From Blastomonas sp. (GTDB taxonomy: Bacteria > Pseudomonadota > Alphaproteobacteria > Sphingomonadales > Sphingomonadaceae): a stretch of 64,000 nucleotides of DNA. The notes beneath the pieces were generated by a model. The model saw nothing but the letters and a program-made list of their open reading frames with translations, did no database searches and had not been told where the DNA came from. Numbering within the stretch: position 1 is the stretch's first letter; the number at the start of each line of letters is the position of its first letter. The translations under genes and the position numbers were made by a program. This document shows positions 52,582 through 62,338 of this stretch, in pieces. The stretch spans positions 62,001 to 126,000 of the forward strand of contig NZ_JAUCZC010000002.1 of the NCBI RefSeq assembly GCF_030373265.1. Direction: 5' to 3'.

Positions 52582-55092
52582 ATGAACGAGACAACGCGGT
52601 TCAATCCGCTGGCCGCCGATTCCCGCTGGCAATCGGTGTGGGAAGAACGTCAGTCCTTCAAGGCGGACAGCAACAGCGCCAAGAAGAAGGCGTATGTGCT
52701 CGAGATGTTTCCCTATCCATCGGGACGCATCCACATCGGCCATGTGCGCAACTACACCATGGGCGATGTCATCGCGCGCTATCGCCGGATGCAGGGCTTT
52801 GAGGTGCTGCACCCGATGGGCTGGGACGCGTTCGGCATGCCGGCTGAGAACGCCGCGATGGAAAAGGGCGTGCATCCGGGCGGCTGGACCCGCGACAACA
52901 TCGCATCGATGCGCAAGCAACTGAAGCGGCTGGGCTTCGCGCTCGACTGGAGCCGCGAGATCGCCACCTGCGAGCCCGAATATTACGGCCACGAACAGGC
53001 GCTGTTCGTCGATCTGTATGAAGCGGGTCTGGTCTATCGCAAGGAGAGCGCGGTCAACTGGGACCCGGTCGACCAGACCGTGCTTGCCAACGAACAGGTC
53101 ATCGACGGCAAGGGCTGGCGCTCGGGTGCGCAGGTCGAGCGCCGCAAATTGAGCCAGTGGTTCCTTAAGATCACCGACTTTGCCGACGAGCTGCTCGAGG
53201 GCCTCGATACGCTGGGCGACTGGCCCGAAAAGGTCCGTTCGATGCAGGCCAACTGGATCGGCAAGTCGCAAGGACTCACGTTCAGCTTCAACGTGACGGG
53301 CTCTTTGACGATCCCCGTCTATTCCACCCGCCCCGACACCATCTTCGGCGCGAGCTTTGTCGCGATCGCGGCGGATCATCCGATCGCGCAGAAGATTGCA
53401 GCGGACAACCCTGAAGCTGCCGCATTCATCGAACGCTGCAAGGCCGGCGGCACCACCGCCGCCGAGCTGGAAACCGCGGAAAAGCTGGGCTTCGACACCG
53501 GGCTGCGCGCGCTGCATCCGTTCGACATCACCTGGGAACTGCCGGTGTTCATCGCCAATTTCGTGCTGATGGACTATGGCACCGGCGCGGTGATGGGCGT
53601 GCCCGCGCACGACCAGCGCGATCTTGATTTCGCGCGCAAATACATGCTGCCGGTGCCCCGCGTCGTCGCAGCCGAAGGTGACGAAGCCATCCCGATCCAG
53701 AGCGAGGCGTATACCGGCCCCGGCAAGATCATCAATTCGTCGTTCCTCGACGGCATGGGTGTCGACGAGGCCAAGGCCGCGGTGATCGCACGCGCCGAAA
53801 GCGAAGGCTGGGGCGAAGGCACCACCGTGTGGCGGCTGCGCGACTGGGGCGTCTCGCGCCAGCGGTACTGGGGCACGCCGATCCCGTTCATCCACTGCGA
53901 GGATTGCGGCGTGGTTTCGGTGCCCAAGGACCAGTTGCCAGTGGTGCTGCCCGAGGACGTCAGCTTCGACATCCCCGGCAATCCGCTCGAACGCCACCCG
54001 ACCTGGAAGCATGTCGATTGCCCCAAATGCGGCAAGGCTGCGCTGCGCGAGACCGACACGCTCGATACCTTCGTCGATTCCAGCTGGTACTTCCTGCGCT
54101 TTGCCAGCCAGCCCGACGACAAGCCGTTCGACCGCGACGAGATCGCCAAATGGATGCCGGTTGGCCAGTATATCGGCGGGGTCGAGCATGCGATTCTGCA
54201 TCTGCTCTACGCCCGCTTCTGGACCCGTGCGCTCGCGCGGATCGGCAAGCTCGATGTCACCGAGCCGTTTGCCAGCCTGTTCACCCAAGGCATGGTCACG
54301 CACCAGACCTGGCAGGATACCAGCGGCAAATGGCTGAGCCCCGATCAGGTTGAAAAGCGCGGCGACGACTGGATCATCACCGACACCGGCGAGGCGGCGG
54401 TTGCCGGGCGCGTCGAGAAGATGTCCAAGTCCAAGAAGAACGTGGTCGATCCCGATGCCATCGTCGACCAGTATGGCGCGGATGCGGTGCGCTGGTTCAT
54501 GCTGTCGGACAGCCCGCCCGAGCGCGATCTGCCGTGGAGCGAGGCGGGCATCGAAGGCTGCTGGCGCTTCGTCCAGCGGCTGTGGCGGGTGTTCAACTCG
54601 ATCGAGGCGGCCGAAGGCGAAGACAAGTCTCTGGAGCGCAAGCTGCACCAGACGATCGATCTGATCGGCAAGGACATCGAGGCGCTGGCCTTCAACAAGG
54701 CGGTGGCGCGGTTGTACGAGCTCACCAACGCCATCGAAAAGGCCGAGAAATCCGCCAGCCGCAACATCGCGATCCGCACGCTGGCCAAGCTGGTCGCGCC
54801 GATGGTGCCGCATTTGGCCGAAGAGGCCTGGAACCTGATGGAAGGCCATGGCTTGGTCGCCGATGCGAGCTGGCCCGAGGTCGATCCGGCCTTGCTGGTC
54901 GAGGACGAGGTCACCATTGCGGTGCAGATCAAGGGCAAGCTCCGCGATACGCTGACCGTGGCCAAGGGGCTGCCCAACGAGGAGCTCGAACGGCTTGCGC
55001 TGGCATCCGACAAAGTGCAGCGTAGCCTTGACGGCGCCGAGATCCGCAAGGTGATCGTGGTGCCTGACCGGCTGGTCAATCTGGTGGTGTGA
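52582..55092 (+). CDS. leuS: Leucyl-tRNA synthetase
   Basis: 836 residues. Class I synthetase with HIGH at residues 51-54, the CP1 editing domain (about 220-420) and KMSKS at 613-617, ending with the anticodon-binding and C-terminal domains. The full expected length is present. Confidence 0.99.
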   Translation: MNETTRFNPLAADSRWQSVWEERQSFKADSNSAKKKAYVLEMFPYPSGRIHIGHVRNYTMGDVIARYRRMQGFEVLHPMGWDAFGMPAENAAMEKGVHPGGWTRDNIASMRKQLKRLGFALDWSREIATCEPEYYGHEQALFVDLYEAGLVYRKESAVNWDPVDQTVLANEQVIDGKGWRSGAQVERRKLSQWFLKITDFADELLEGLDTLGDWPEKVRSMQANWIGKSQGLTFSFNVTGSLTIPVYSTRPDTIFGASFVAIAADHPIAQKIAADNPEAAAFIERCKAGGTTAAELETAEKLGFDTGLRALHPFDITWELPVFIANFVLMDYGTGAVMGVPAHDQRDLDFARKYMLPVPRVVAAEGDEAIPIQSEAYTGPGKIINSSFLDGMGVDEAKAAVIARAESEGWGEGTTVWRLRDWGVSRQRYWGTPIPFIHCEDCGVVSVPKDQLPVVLPEDVSFDIPGNPLERHPTWKHVDCPKCGKAALRETDTLDTFVDSSWYFLRFASQPDDKPFDRDEIAKWMPVGQYIGGVEHAILHLLYARFWTRALARIGKLDVTEPFASLFTQGMVTHQTWQDTSGKWLSPDQVEKRGDDWIITDTGEAAVAGRVEKMSKSKKNVVDPDAIVDQYGADAVRWFMLSDSPPERDLPWSEAGIEGCWRFVQRLWRVFNSIEAAEGEDKSLERKLHQTIDLIGKDIEALAFNKAVARLYELTNAIEKAEKSASRNIAIRTLAKLVAPMVPHLAEEAWNLMEGHGLVADASWPEVDPALLVEDEVTIAVQIKGKLRDTLTVAKGLPNEELERLALASDKVQRSLDGAEIRKVIVVPDRLVNLVV

Positions 55093-55118
55093 TGGTGATG
55101 TGGAATGCCCTTTCAAAT

Positions 55119-55231
55119 CCTCCCCAGCAAGGGGAGGTGGCAGCCCGCAGGGCTGACGGAGGGGTGTCCCCTTCGGCGATGGGGTGTCACCCCTCCACCA
55201 CTTCGTGGTCCCCCTCCCCTTGCAGGGGAGG
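55119..55231. repeat. Interspersed repeat between leuS and lptE
   Basis: Two outer hairpins, CCTCCCC-agcaa-GGGGAGG (55119-55137) and CCTCCCC-ttgca-GGGGAGG (55213-55231), flank inner sequence with CAGCCCGCAGGGCTG (55141-55155). The right-hand GGGGAGG is 6 nt from the lptE ATG and is its only plausible Shine-Dalgarno. Confidence 0.88.
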
Positions 55232-55237
55232 ATTTTG

Positions 55238-55738
55238 ATGATGCGCCGCCTTTTGCCGCTCGCGCTGCTCGCCACGCTGTCCGCCTGCGGAATGCAGCCG
55301 CTGTATTCCTCGGGCACGCAGGGCGCCGTCGCCACGACGCTCGGCGATGTCAGCGTCGCGCCGATCCAGGGCCGTGCCGGCTGGCTGGTCAGAAACGCGC
55401 TCGACGACAGACTCGACGCACTGGGCGGCGGCACCAGCCGGTTCCAGCTGCAGGTGGTGCTGGATGACCAGATCACCGGGTTCGGCCTGCTCGCGAACGA
55501 CCAGGTGACGCGTGAGCGGCGGACATTGCGCGCGCGCTATCAGCTGGTGGAAGCTGCCACCGGTGAAGTGGTGCTCGATGCCACCGCCGCATCGGACGCA
55601 GGTATCGACATCGTCAGCAGCGAGTATGCAACCATCGCCGCGGAAAACCGCGCTCTGGAGAACCTGTCGCTCGAGATCGCCGACCAGATCGTCACCCGGC
55701 TGTCGCTGTTCGCGCGTGAGGTTGCGCCCGCGCAATGA
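55238..55738 (+). CDS. lptE: LPS-assembly lipoprotein LptE
   Basis: 166 residues from the ATG at 55238 (or 55241, the next codon). Lipobox LSAC followed by GMQPLY, then an LptE-like alpha/beta domain; plug partner of LptD in the outer membrane. The position between leuS and holA is the classical leuS-lptE-holA order. Its stop overlaps the holA start by 4 nt. Confidence 0.92.
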   Translation: MMRRLLPLALLATLSACGMQPLYSSGTQGAVATTLGDVSVAPIQGRAGWLVRNALDDRLDALGGGTSRFQLQVVLDDQITGFGLLANDQVTRERRTLRARYQLVEAATGEVVLDATAASDAGIDIVSSEYATIAAENRALENLSLEIADQIVTRLSLFAREVAPAQ

Positions 55739-56772
55739 AGGCGGACGCCGCATCGATCCGTGCCCTGGCGCGCAGGCCGCGCCCCGAAATCCGCCTGTAC
55801 CTGATCTTCGGCACCGATGACGGCGGCAATGCCGCGCTCGCAGCCGACCTGATCGCGGGCTTTGGCAAGGGCATCGAGCGTACCGAACTCGACGGACCGC
55901 AACTGTCGCGCGACCCCTCGCTGCTGGCGGGAGAAGCTGCCTCGATGTCGCTGTTCGGCGACACTCGCTATATCCGAGTCACCACCAGCGGCGAGGAAAG
56001 CCTGGCCGCGGTCGAGGCGCTGCTGGCGTCGGACAACGCGATCAACCCCGTGGTCATGCTGGCAAGCGGCATCAGCGAGAAATCACGCATCGCCAAGGCG
56101 GTGCTCGCCGCGCCCAACGCTCTGGCGGTACAGACAAAATTGCCCGGGCCCGACGACATGGCAAAAATCGTCATCGAACTGGGGCGCGAGGCCGGACTGA
56201 CCATCGAGCCCGATCTGGCGCACGTCATCGCGGGGTTCACCGCCGCCGATCGCAGGCTGGCGGCGCAGGAGATCGAGAAGCTCTCGCTGTATCTCGATTC
56301 AAGCGTTCAGGAGCCCAAGGCAGTGACCCGCGAAGCGATCGCCGCGCTGCGCGCCGATGCCGAAGACGATGCGATGCAACCGATCATCTCTGCTGCGCTG
56401 TCGGGTGATCTGAAGCGCCTTCCCGAAGAGCTCAAGCGGATGCGGGAACAGGCGGTGTCAGAAGTCGGTCTCGTCATCGTCATGCAACGGCAGGTGATGC
56501 AGCTGGCCGCCGCCGCGCAGCGCATGGGCAATGCGCGCGACGTTGGTGGCTGGGTCACCCAGGAAATGCGCAGCCGCCGCTTATGGGGCGGTGGAAGCCA
56601 GCAGGACTGGACCCGCCAGCTGCGCGCCTGGGGCCGGCCGCAGCATATGGCGCGGCTGATCGAACGGCTGCTCGCGCTGCAGCAGGCGATGATGCGGGCC
56701 ACCCCCGGCCCGGCGCTGCTGCTGGAGCAGGAACTGCTGGAAATCGCGCGGGTCGCCGCTCGCGCGTCTTGA
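55735..56772 (+). CDS. holA: DNA polymerase III delta subunit
   Basis: 345 residues. Clamp-loader delta. N-terminal [19 protein letters not shown], the central AAA-like region ([29 protein letters not shown]) and the C-terminal helical domain. The ATGA overlap with lptE indicates coupling. Confidence 0.94.
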   Translation: MKADAASIRALARRPRPEIRLYLIFGTDDGGNAALAADLIAGFGKGIERTELDGPQLSRDPSLLAGEAASMSLFGDTRYIRVTTSGEESLAAVEALLASDNAINPVVMLASGISEKSRIAKAVLAAPNALAVQTKLPGPDDMAKIVIELGREAGLTIEPDLAHVIAGFTAADRRLAAQEIEKLSLYLDSSVQEPKAVTREAIAALRADAEDDAMQPIISAALSGDLKRLPEELKRMREQAVSEVGLVIVMQRQVMQLAAAAQRMGNARDVGGWVTQEMRSRRLWGGGSQQDWTRQLRAWGRPQHMARLIERLLALQQAMMRATPGPALLLEQELLEIARVAARAS

Positions 56773-56818
56773 CTGTGCCTGCAGTCGGCCCATGTTGTTA
56801 GCTCCCCAGGAGAGACCC

Positions 56819-57217
56819 ATGGCAGACAGCAAAAACAGCGAAACCGATTGGCGCGCAAAGCTCAGCCCCGAGCAATATCACGTGCTGCGCGAAGGCGGCA
56901 CCGAGCGCGCCTTCACCGGCAAGTACAACGACCACAAGGGCGACGGCATGTACCGCTGCGCAGGCTGCGGCGCGCCGTTGTTCGAATCGGACGCCAAGTA
57001 CAACAGCGGCTCTGGCTGGCCCAGCTTCACCGCACCGGTCGAAGGCGAGGCGGTCACCGAGATCGTCGATTCGAGCCACGGCATGATCCGCACCGAGGTG
57101 CGCTGCGCGCGCTGCGAAGGGCATCTGGGCCATGTCTTCCCCGATGGTCCGGGACCCGAAGGCCTGCGCTATTGCATGAACAGCGCGTCGCTCGAGTTCG
57201 ACCCCAAGGAGGATTGA
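56819..57217 (+). CDS. msrB: Peptide methionine-(R)-S-oxide reductase MsrB
   Basis: 132 residues from the ATG at 56819 (ribosome-binding site CAGGAGAG). Zinc ligands Cys47, Cys50, Cys96, Cys99; catalytic Cys119 in [17 protein letters not shown] and [11 protein letters not shown] are family signatures. It repairs oxidised methionine in the cytoplasm, using thioredoxin. Confidence 0.97.
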   Translation: MADSKNSETDWRAKLSPEQYHVLREGGTERAFTGKYNDHKGDGMYRCAGCGAPLFESDAKYNSGSGWPSFTAPVEGEAVTEIVDSSHGMIRTEVRCARCEGHLGHVFPDGPGPEGLRYCMNSASLEFDPKED

Positions 57218-57228
57218 GCATCTTCGTT

Positions 57229-57302
57229 ATTCCCGCGAACGCGGGAATCCCGCTTTTGCGCTGACCTACAGGAAGCAGCGGGACCCCCGCGTGCGCGGGG
57301 GT
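57229..57302. repeat. Paired palindromes after msrB
   Basis: ATTCCCGC-gaac-GCGGGAAT (57229-57248) and ACCCCCGC-gtgc-GCGGGGGT (57283-57302), a dispersed-repeat type common in sphingomonads, sit between the convergent msrB and smr genes. They could act as a bidirectional barrier to transcription. Confidence 0.85.
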
Positions 57303-57322
57303 GACGACTTAGGGTTGTGAAC

Positions 57323-57952
57323 TCAGCCCCGCCGCCGCCTCAGCACGATGTACAAGGCCCCGTCCCCGCCGTGCCGGGGATGGGCATTGCGCACTGCGGC
57401 GATGTCGCCCGCGTGGCGCGAGGATTGCAGCCAGTCTGATACCGCCCCGCGGATCGCGCCGCGACCGCTGTCGGGCGCACGCGCCTTGCCGGTGATCAGC
57501 AGCATCAGCCGCATGTCCGCCGCCTTGGCCTGGCCCAGCGCCATGTCGAGCCGCGCATAGGCGCTCGACAGGGTATGGCCGTGCAGGTCGATCGTCACAT
57601 CCGGCTGCACCCCGCCTTTGGCCATCCGCCGGTCCCAGTGACCATCGAGATTGCCCGCGACCGAGGGCCGCGGGGCCTCGGTGAAGGTCCAGGATGGCGT
57701 GGGTTTGGTCACTCTCCCCTCCCGCAAGCGGGAGGGGTCGGCCAAAGCCGCAGGCTTTGCGCCGGGGGTGGGCCTGATCGGCAAGCCGGACTTTACAGGC
57801 CCACCCCCGGGCTGACCGGCCTTGCCGGACATCCCTGCCCCTCCCGCAGGCGGAAGGGGAGAAGGTTGCACCTTGTCCTTGAACGGCTCGACGGTGGCGA
57901 TCACCCGCTTCCACAGGGCCGCTTCCGCATCAGAAAGCGGCCGTCGGCTCAT
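57323..57952 (-). CDS. Smr-domain protein with repeat-encoded linker
   Basis: 209 residues. The C-terminal Smr domain contains DLHGHT and the GKAR...GAIRGAVSDWL block of the MutS2-type nuclease fold. The N-terminal 30 residues are conserved-looking (LSDAEAALWKRVIATVEPF). Between them, residues about 31-79 (rich in Pro/Gly/Ala) are the translation of a 144-nt palindromic repeat, an in-frame insertion of 48 codons. Starts 3 nt after mltA. Confidence 0.9.
   Translation of the reverse strand: MSRRPLSDAEAALWKRVIATVEPFKDKVQPSPLPPAGGAGMSGKAGQPGGGPVKSGLPIRPTPGAKPAALADPSRLREGRVTKPTPSWTFTEAPRPSVAGNLDGHWDRRMAKGGVQPDVTIDLHGHTLSSAYARLDMALGQAKAADMRLMLLITGKARAPDSGRGAIRGAVSDWLQSSRHAGDIAAVRNAHPRHGGDGALYIVLRRRRG
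57716..57859. repeat. 144-nt composite palindrome inserted in frame in the smr gene
   Basis: It contains CCCCTCCCGC-aa-GCGGGAGGGG (57716-57737), the 15-bp arms CCGGGGGTGGGCCTG (57762-57776) and CAGGCCCACCCCCGG (57796-57810), and an imperfect CCCCTCCCGC/GCGGAAGGGG (57838-57859). Its length is a multiple of three, and it carries no stop in the smr frame. Confidence 0.92.
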
Positions 57953-57955
57953 GAG

Positions 57956-59293
57956 TCAGCGCGCCTGCCGCGCCAGCCGGTCGTAGCTGCCGCGCGGCAG
58001 CAGGATCAGCGCGAGGCCGCGCGCGGACATGCCGCCGGCGATAACCTTGGCCTGCTCACCCGCGCCCCAGAAGGTGTCGAAGCGGTTCGCCCCCTTGATT
58101 GCGCCGCCGGTGTCCTGCGCGATCCACAGCCCGTTGGGCTCGGCGCGGTCCATCGAAAGGAACACTGGCGCGCCCAGGGGCACGAACTTGGGGTCGGCGG
58201 CAACGCTGCTGCCGGCTTCGACCTGATAGCCCAATGCGCCCAACGGGCCAGGCCCGGTGAGTTCGCGGAAGAACACGAAGCTCTTGTTCTCGCGCATGAT
58301 CGCGCGGCCTTCTTCGGGGTTGGCGCGCAAATAGGCGACGATGCCCTGCATGCTGGCCTGCCCCGGCGCGAGCAATCCCCGGTCGCGCATCAGCGCGCCG
58401 ATGCCGGTATAGTCGCGGCCGTTCTGGCTGGCATAACCAATCCGCACCACCGATCCGTCGGCCGCGCGCAACCGGCCCGATCCCTGCACCTGCAGGAAGA
58501 AGAAATCGATCGCGTCCGCCGCCCAGGCGATGACCGGCGCGCGACCATCAAGCGATCCCTGTTCGATCTGGGTGCGATCATCATAGGGGACAAGATCGGT
58601 GCCCTTGAGCTTGCCGCGCACGCGCTTGCCAGCCCATTCGGACGAAAATGGCGACAGGTCGACATCGACCAGGTCCGATGGGCGGCCATAGACCGGCACC
58701 TCGAAGCCCGGGCGGCGCGTGCGCGATCCGGCGATTTCGGGTTCGAAATAGCCGGTGGCAAAGCCTGCCCCCTCGCCCACCTGCACCGCCTCGAACTGAT
58801 CTGCAAAAAACCGCGCGGCATCGCTGTCAGACCAGCGCGCCGCAGCATCGCATGCGCCGCGCCAGTCCTCGGGCCGGGTCAGGCCGCTGGCATCGGTGCG
58901 CTTGGTGACCGCAGGACAGGTCAGGCGGAAGGCGACCAGCGCTGCGCGGGCATCATCCGGGGCAATCGGCAGGCTGGCGATGGCGGGGCCGCGCCGCAGC
59001 ATCTGGCCCGCAGCCTGTGTGCTATCCGCGCTCGCGGTGATTGCAGACCCGGTCAGCGCCGGCAGCGGCACCGCACGAGGGATCGCATAGCTGGAAGATG
59101 CGCCCGAAGGCGTCGGGGCTGGCGCCGGCCGAACCGGACCAGCTGCAGGAGGCTCGTTCTCATAGGGAAGCCGCGATGGTGGCTGCGTGGAGTTGGCGCC
59201 GCCCGAGGGGACTACGCCTGCGCAGCCGGCCAGCGCCAGCGGCAGCAGACCGATCGCGAGCCGGCGCGTGACGATCCCCCGGCGAGCCGACAT
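57956..59293 (-). CDS. mltA: Membrane-bound lytic murein transglycosylase A
   Basis: 445 residues. Lipoprotein signal with LAGC at residues 21-24. MltA barrel with GYFEPEI, IDFFFLQVQGSGR and the catalytic-Asp region QDTGGAIKGANRFDTFWG (3D domain). It cleaves glycan strands with formation of 1,6-anhydroMurNAc. The ATG shares one base with the stop of the timA-like gene. Confidence 0.95.
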   Translation of the reverse strand: MSARRGIVTRRLAIGLLPLALAGCAGVVPSGGANSTQPPSRLPYENEPPAAGPVRPAPAPTPSGASSSYAIPRAVPLPALTGSAITASADSTQAAGQMLRRGPAIASLPIAPDDARAALVAFRLTCPAVTKRTDASGLTRPEDWRGACDAAARWSDSDAARFFADQFEAVQVGEGAGFATGYFEPEIAGSRTRRPGFEVPVYGRPSDLVDVDLSPFSSEWAGKRVRGKLKGTDLVPYDDRTQIEQGSLDGRAPVIAWAADAIDFFFLQVQGSGRLRAADGSVVRIGYASQNGRDYTGIGALMRDRGLLAPGQASMQGIVAYLRANPEEGRAIMRENKSFVFFRELTGPGPLGALGYQVEAGSSVAADPKFVPLGAPVFLSMDRAEPNGLWIAQDTGGAIKGANRFDTFWGAGEQAKVIAGGMSARGLALILLPRGSYDRLARQAR

Positions 59294-59955
59294 CAGGCCT
59301 GATCGGTTTCGACCAGAATCCAGTTGGGATCATTGCTGCGCAGGTCGCGGGCAAAGGTCCACAGGTCGTGGGTGGCAACCGCATCGGTCAGCGACCCGGC
59401 GACGAGTTCGCCATCGGGGCCGCGAACGACAGCTGCGATGTCCGCATCGAAACGCACCGTGATCCGCGCCATCGGGGCATCGTATTCGGCATCGACAATC
59501 CGTGCCTCATCGATCCGCACGAGACGGTTTTCCAGCGTTTCGCCGCGCGTGGTGCGCTGCTCGATCGAGCTCGAGAAACTCTCGTAGACTTCGTCGTCGC
59601 AGAAAGTGCGCAGGTCTTCACGATTGCCCGCCCAAAAGGCTTCGAGGATCATGCCATAGGCCGCCTTGGCGCCATCGCGGAAGCGTGCGACGTCGAAGGT
59701 CCGGTCGGCAGCGAGCATCTGGCGGATGCCGGGCTCGGCGGCGATGTCGAACACGGTCGACGTGCCAGGTGTCATCGCAGCAGGCTTGTCGTCAAGCTGC
59801 GGGCGCTCGATCGAGGTCGGACGTTTGGCCACCGGCGTGTCCATGCCGCGCGTCAGGGGTTCCTGCTCGTGCCCGGTGCGTTTACCCAGGACCGAATAGA
59901 GGCGAAGGCCCAAAAACGCTGCAACCATGGCCAAGATGATGATTTCTACCGTCAC
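59293..59955 (-). CDS. Tim44/TimA-family membrane-anchored protein
   Basis: 220 residues from a GTG at 59955 (VTVEIIILAMVAAF); the ATG at 59988 would add 11 non-conserved residues. One N-terminal membrane helix, a linker, then a Tim44-like domain (about 95-215, AAYGMILEAFWAGNREDLRTFCDDEVYESF). The alphaproteobacterial TimA group is related to the mitochondrial import motor subunit Tim44 and is often encoded next to secB, as here. The bacterial role is unsettled. Confidence 0.88.
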   Translation of the reverse strand: MTVEIIILAMVAAFLGLRLYSVLGKRTGHEQEPLTRGMDTPVAKRPTSIERPQLDDKPAAMTPGTSTVFDIAAEPGIRQMLAADRTFDVARFRDGAKAAYGMILEAFWAGNREDLRTFCDDEVYESFSSSIEQRTTRGETLENRLVRIDEARIVDAEYDAPMARITVRFDADIAAVVRGPDGELVAGSLTDAVATHDLWTFARDLRSNDPNWILVETDQA

Positions 59956-60183
59956 AAGTCTTCCCGTTTGCCCGCCCGCTTCAACCACAATGCTGCTAAA
60001 AGGTCAGCGCGAATGCCTAACATAGGGCATGTCGGCCAATATGCAAATTGCTTTGGGGGACAAAAACTTGCATCGCGGAGTCGTTGGGCGCTGTGCATTC
60101 GCGGCGCTTGCACCGCACGGGAAGCGGCATTAGAGCGCCGCGCAAGACGCGCTGGCAGCGCCGATCAATGAAAGGGATTATCC

Positions 60184-60690
60184 ATGGCCGAAGACGGCAC
60201 CGTGAGCTCGCAGAACCCGGCGCTGAATGGCGCATCCGGCCCCCAGGCGGGCCTGATCTCGCAATATGTCAAAGACCTCTCGGTCGAGAACCCCAATGCG
60301 CCCGACAGCTATCAGTGGCCGGGCCAGCTGGCGTTCGATGTGCAGTTCCGCGCCGAATCGCGCCAGCTGAGCGAAGAAGTGCACGAGATGATCTGCACCT
60401 ATACCATCGCGGCCAAGGCCGAGCAGGGCACCGCCTATCTGGTCGAGCTGGCCTATGGCGCGTTGCTGGGCATTCGCGGAATGGATGAGGAACAGGTTCG
60501 CCGTTTCCTGTTTGCCGATACCCCACGGATGGTTTTTCCCAACATCCGGCTGATCCTGGGCAATGTCATCCGCGATGCCGGCTATCCGCCGCTGGTGCTC
60601 GAGCCGATCGATTTTGCCGCGCTTTACGAACAGCAGAGCCAAGACCCCAATTTCGGCGCCCCGATGCCCCCGGCAGAAGGCAACGCCTGA
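60184..60690 (+). CDS. secB: Protein-export chaperone SecB
   Basis: 168 residues. Tetrameric holdase that delivers unfolded precursors to SecA. SecB core from QYVKDLSVENPNAP to the C-terminal FAALYEQQ. The ribosome-binding site AAAGGGAT precedes the ATG. Divergent from the timA-like gene across a 228-nt spacer with no recognised operator. Confidence 0.97.
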   Translation: MAEDGTVSSQNPALNGASGPQAGLISQYVKDLSVENPNAPDSYQWPGQLAFDVQFRAESRQLSEEVHEMICTYTIAAKAEQGTAYLVELAYGALLGIRGMDEEQVRRFLFADTPRMVFPNIRLILGNVIRDAGYPPLVLEPIDFAALYEQQSQDPNFGAPMPPAEGNA

Positions 60691-60718
60691 CGCCCGGCAG
60701 CGCTAGGGCGCATCCGGC

Positions 60719-62296
60719 ATGAACCTGCTCCGCGCCGTATCCACCATCGGCGGCCTCACTCTGGTAAGCCGTGTGCTGGGTATGGCGCGCGACATGCTGA
60801 TGGCACGCTATATCGGCGCGGGGATGGCCGCCGACGCCTTCCTGATCGCCTGGCGGCTGCCCAATCTGTTCCGCGCGCTGTTTGCCGAAGGCGCGTTCGC
60901 AGCGGTCTTCGTACCGATGTTCAACCGCAAGCTGGCGGAGGGCGAAATCGCCGAGCCCGGCAGCGGCATGGACGTCGCGCGTGCCTTTGCCGGCCAGGTG
61001 CTTTCGGTGCTCGTCCCCTTCCTGATCGTGTTCACCGCGATCATGATGCTGGCAGCAGGCCCTGTGGTCTATGCGATGACCGGCGGCTTCCCCGATGGCG
61101 GGCCCGAGAAGTTCGCGCTCGCCCGGCATCTGACGATCATCACCTTCCCCTATCTGGGGCTGATCTCTTTGGTGTCGCTGCTCGGCGGGATCCTCAATTC
61201 GATCAACCGCTTCTGGGTCAATGCTGCAGCGCCGATCCTGCTCAACATCTGCATGATCGCGGCACTGGTGCTGTTTCGCGGACAGAGCGAGGCGGACACT
61301 GCGGTAACCCAGGCAGTCGCCGTGACCGTGTCTGGCGTGCTGCAGCTGGCGTGGCTGATCCTGGCCTGCCGCCAGAGCGGCGTCGTCCTCAAGCTCTCGC
61401 GCCCGCGGCTCTCGCCCGACGTCAAGGCGATGCTGGTGCTGATCGCGCCGGCCGCGATCGGCCAGGGCGCGATCCAGTTCAACCTGCTGATTTCGACCTC
61501 GCTCGCCGCGCGCTATCTGGGCGAAGGCGCGGTGTCGTGGATTTATTATGCCGACCGGCTGAACCAGTTGCCGCTGGGGCTGATCGGTATCGGCGTCGGC
61601 ACCGTCATCCTGCCCTTGCTCTCGCGTCAGATCGGCAGCGGCGATCCCACGGCGGCCCACAACACCCAGAACCGCGCGCTGGAGCTGGCGCTGTTCCTGG
61701 CGCTGCCAGCCGCCGTTGCGCTGGTGGTGGCGGCCGTGCCGATCATACACGGCGTGTTCCAGTATGGCGCGTTCAGCGCCGCTGATACCATCGCAACCGC
61801 GCGGGTGCTTGCGGCCTTCTCGTGCGGGGTGCCGGCCTATGTGCTGATCAAGGTGCTGACCCCGGGCTTTTACGCCCGCGCCGACACCAAGACCCCGGTG
61901 CGGCTGGCGCTGATCGCGATGGTGGTCAATCTGGTGGGCAACCTCATCCTTATCTGGCCGCTGGGGCATGTCGGGGTTGGCGTGGCGACGGCGATTTCGG
62001 CCTGGGTCAATGTCGCCCTGCTGTTCGGCGTGCTCTACAAGCGCGGTCATATCCAGCCAGATCCCCGGCTGATCGCCAAGCTGTGGCGCATGCTGGTGGC
62101 CGCTGCGATCATGGGCGCAGGGCTGTGGCTGGGTTCGCGGCTGGCGGACAGCTTCATGGATGGCAGGCTGATCGAGCGGATCGCGGCACTTGCCGTCTTG
62201 TGCGGCGGCGGCGCAGCGTTGTATGGGCTGGCGGCGCTGGCGCTGGGGACCTACCGGCCCGGCGAGATCAAGGCGATGCTGCGCCGCAAGGCGTAG
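60719..62296 (+). CDS. murJ: Lipid II flippase MurJ (MviN)
   Basis: 525 residues, about 14 membrane helices. MOP-superfamily flippase exporting lipid II. N-terminal signature SRVLGMARDMLMARYIGAG, plus FRALFAEGAFAAVFVPMF and YYADRLNQLPLGLIGIGVGTVILP. Starts 28 nt after secB, so the two are probably co-transcribed with trpS, which follows after 42 nt. Confidence 0.97.
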   Translation: MNLLRAVSTIGGLTLVSRVLGMARDMLMARYIGAGMAADAFLIAWRLPNLFRALFAEGAFAAVFVPMFNRKLAEGEIAEPGSGMDVARAFAGQVLSVLVPFLIVFTAIMMLAAGPVVYAMTGGFPDGGPEKFALARHLTIITFPYLGLISLVSLLGGILNSINRFWVNAAAPILLNICMIAALVLFRGQSEADTAVTQAVAVTVSGVLQLAWLILACRQSGVVLKLSRPRLSPDVKAMLVLIAPAAIGQGAIQFNLLISTSLAARYLGEGAVSWIYYADRLNQLPLGLIGIGVGTVILPLLSRQIGSGDPTAAHNTQNRALELALFLALPAAVALVVAAVPIIHGVFQYGAFSAADTIATARVLAAFSCGVPAYVLIKVLTPGFYARADTKTPVRLALIAMVVNLVGNLILIWPLGHVGVGVATAISAWVNVALLFGVLYKRGHIQPDPRLIAKLWRMLVAAAIMGAGLWLGSRLADSFMDGRLIERIAALAVLCGGGAALYGLAALALGTYRPGEIKAMLRRKA

Positions 62297-62338
62297 CCAG
62301 CTTAACCCCCTCCCGCAAAAGCGAAAGAGAAGATCATC

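Noticed and set aside
52267-55476. 1069-residue minus-strand open frame opposite leuS
   Set aside because: Antisense to a full leucyl-tRNA synthetase; composition is that of a shadow frame.
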